Assembly: GCA_947650005.1 (NCBI GenBank)
Contig: CANSTU010000005.1
Span: 1-64,000, forward strand
Length of the DNA: 64,000 nucleotides
Direction of reading: 5' to 3'
Source: an uncultured Lachnospiraceae bacterium
Lineage (GTDB): Bacteria > Bacillota > Clostridia > Lachnospirales > Lachnospiraceae
Below the pieces are notes generated by a model. That model was not told where the DNA came from and did no database searches. It saw nothing but the letters and a program-made list of their open reading frames with translations. Numbering within the stretch: the first letter of the stretch is position 1; each line of letters starts with the position of its first letter. The position numbers and the translations under genes were made by a program. Shown one piece after another: positions 62,574 to 64,000 of the stretch.

Positions 62574-63662
62574 ATGAAAGAGGAAATCCAAATAAGGGAA
62601 TGGGAGAAACGGGTACGGCGTGTGGTTCCCTATACGCCCGGAGAACAGCCCAAGCGTCAGGATATAATTAAACTCAATACCAACGAATGCCCCTATCCGC
62701 CGTCGCCCCTGGTAAAGCGGCTGGCCGCGGAATACAGGACGGATCCGCTGCGTCTATATCCGGATCCGGATGCTTCTGAATTGGTACAGGAGATTGCCGG
62801 CTATCTGGGGGTGGGCGAGGAACAGGTTTTTGTGGGAGTGGGTTCGGATGACGTACTCGCCATGGCGTTTCTGGCGTTCTTTAATTCCACCAAGCCGATC
62901 CTGTTTCCGGATATCACGTATTCCTTCTATGATGTATGGGCAGAGCTGTTCCGGATTCCCTATCGCCGGCCGAAGCTTGACGGGACATTCCGGCTGGTGA
63001 AGGAAGATTACCTGGCAGAAAACGGGGGAATCGTGATTGCCAATCCAAACGCGCCTACGGGAGTGGAGGAGGAACCGGAACTGATAGAGGAGATCGTGGC
63101 CAGGAATCCGGACTCCCTGGTGATCATCGATGAAGCCTATGTGGATTTCGGCGCCAGAAGCGCGCTTCCCCTTGTGAACCGGTATGAAAATGTGCTGGTG
63201 GTACAGACCTTTTCCAAGTCCCGTGCCATGGCTGGCATGCGGATCGGTTTTGCCGTGGGCAGCAAGAAGGCGATCGGTTATCTGAAGGATGTGAAATTTT
63301 CCTTCAATTCCTATACCATGAATGCTCCTTCCATTGCCTGGGGGGCGGCAAGCATCCGGGATGAGGATTACTTTAGAGAAACGGTGGGCAGGATCGTTGC
63401 CACCAGGGAGCGGACGAAGAAGGAGCTGCTTAGACTGGGGTTTACTTTCCCGGATTCCAGAACCAACTTCATCTTTGCGTCCCATTCTTCGATCCCTGCC
63501 CGAGAGCTGTTTGAAGCGTTGAAGGAGGAAGGGATTTATGTCCGTTATTTTGATCGGCCCAGGATTGACAATTATGTGCGTATCACCATCGGTACGGACG
63601 AGCAGATGGATAGGATGATTTCATTCCTTGAGAGGTATATCGGTATAAAAAGGGACATGTAA
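62574..63662 (+). CDS. hisC: Histidinol-phosphate/aromatic aminotransferase family protein (HisC-like)
   Basis: A 362-residue fold-type I PLP enzyme: 'IIKLNTNECPYPPSPLVKRLAAEY', 'LRLYPDPDASELVQEIAGYLGV', 'GIVIANPNAPTG', 'VIIDEAYVDFG' and the PLP lysine in 'VQTFSKSRAMAGMRIGFAVG'. HisC converts imidazole-acetol phosphate to histidinol phosphate, but no other his gene is in view, so a related amino-transfer role is possible. ATG 62574 is chosen because ATG 62562 overlaps the SD. Confidence 0.85.
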   Translation: MKEEIQIREWEKRVRRVVPYTPGEQPKRQDIIKLNTNECPYPPSPLVKRLAAEYRTDPLRLYPDPDASELVQEIAGYLGVGEEQVFVGVGSDDVLAMAFLAFFNSTKPILFPDITYSFYDVWAELFRIPYRRPKLDGTFRLVKEDYLAENGGIVIANPNAPTGVEEEPELIEEIVARNPDSLVIIDEAYVDFGARSALPLVNRYENVLVVQTFSKSRAMAGMRIGFAVGSKKAIGYLKDVKFSFNSYTMNAPSIAWGAASIRDEDYFRETVGRIVATRERTKKELLRLGFTFPDSRTNFIFASHSSIPARELFEALKEEGIYVRYFDRPRIDNYVRITIGTDEQMDRMISFLERYIGIKRDM

Positions 63663-63736
63663 ATGTTGGGCTGTTTGGCCCTGATGGAGCGCCGCTATCG
63701 GTGTATGAATATTTAGAGAATCGGAGGTTTGTTTTT

Positions 63737-64000
63737 ATGGATTCATTAGCGTTATGGTTTGCAGAAACTCTCGGGCAGTATGTCTCCGGGGAGGCGGTGA
63801 TCTTCCTGATTTCCATGATCCCCATTTTGGAGCTGCGCGGCGGCCTGCTGGTCGCCTGGTCCATCGGCGTTCCTATTATGAAGGCGATCCCCATATGTAT
63901 CGTGGGGAACATCATCCCTATTCCCTTTATCCTCCTGTTTATTAAAAAGATATTCAAGTGGATGAAGAGATTTTCCGTTTTTAAGGGGTTGGTGGGCAGG
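63737..64000 (+). CDS. Small multidrug-export family membrane protein (partial at right edge)
   Basis: The first 88 residues are visible (MDSLALWFAETLGQYVSGEA, then 'FLISMIPILELRGGLLVAWSIGVPIMKAIPICIVGNIIPIPFILLFIKKIF'). The 'PILELRGG' motif and spacing of helices match the COG2426 'putative small multi-drug export protein' family, whose transport role is not proven. SD GGAGG lies upstream of ATG 63737. The gene runs off the window. Confidence 0.78.
   Translation, partial: MDSLALWFAETLGQYVSGEAVIFLISMIPILELRGGLLVAWSIGVPIMKAIPICIVGNIIPIPFILLFIKKIFKWMKRFSVFKGLVGR

Noticed and set aside
62754..63485. 243-residue minus-strand frame opposite hisC
   Set aside because: Shadow of the aminotransferase coding sequence.

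Overview
The window looks like a chromosomal segment of a gut-type Lachnospiraceae (Clostridia) bacterium. The grounds are moderate GC, strong Shine-Dalgarno (SD) sites, paired GH35 beta-galactosidases, a TnpX-like large serine recombinase, MATE pumps and a type I-C CRISPR-Cas locus of the kind common in that family. No rRNA or tRNA gene was seen, so the assignment rests on protein resemblance only.

Layout. 1-4.5 kb is a worn mobile or accessory region: a relaxase C-terminus, fragments of an AraC regulator, an EamA transporter and a DUF2000 gene, plus an intact XRE/membrane protein and a DUF3788 protein. 4.5-10.2 kb carries thioredoxin, two small enzymes, a MocR/GntR-type PLP regulator facing an ECF-transporter S component, a methyltransferase and an aminoglycoside-type nucleotidyltransferase. 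10.2-15 kb holds two GH35 beta-galactosidase-like enzymes. 16-39.4 kb is a large surface-polysaccharide locus: GT2 and GT4 transferases, three GT-C-like membrane proteins, a WbsX-like protein, an acetyltransferase, an SGNH hydrolase, an FdtA-like ketoisomerase, a DegT aminotransferase, a flippase, an ATP-grasp protein, a HAD phosphatase and a ligase/polymerase-like protein. 39.9-46.5 kb is a polysaccharide deacetylase gene cut in two by a 5.75-kb serine-recombinase element carrying two MATE pumps and a lipoprotein. 47.7-57.9 kb is a full type I-C system (cas3-cas5c-cas8c-cas7c-cas4-cas1-cas2) with 26 repeats. 58-64 kb has a DUF3298 lipoprotein, an epimerase-like protein, a surface Ig-like protein, a HisC-type aminotransferase and the start of a small multidrug-export family gene.

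Three things stand out. (1) Four poly-G tracts of 8-10 bases lie inside coding sequence, all within the 21-37 kb glycan locus. Three of them sit exactly where a reading frame breaks, and one base gained or lost restores the gene; this is the signature of slipped-strand phase variation of a surface glycan, unless it is a homopolymer sequencing artefact. (2) A family of about 20 short hairpins followed directly by an SD and a start codon (typical form GCCCGC-loop-GCGGGC, then AGATGGGAG and ATG) recurs across the window on both strands, in front of unrelated genes. Three copies carry a second, larger upstream stem with compensatory base changes. (3) The serine-recombinase element has a 13-bp core at both ends, and its excision would restore a 278-residue deacetylase in frame. 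The inferred attP is a clear imperfect palindrome centred on CA, and the arrangement resembles skin-type elements that interrupt sporulation genes. In addition, cas8c contains an in-frame internal start with a textbook SD that would produce Cas11c.
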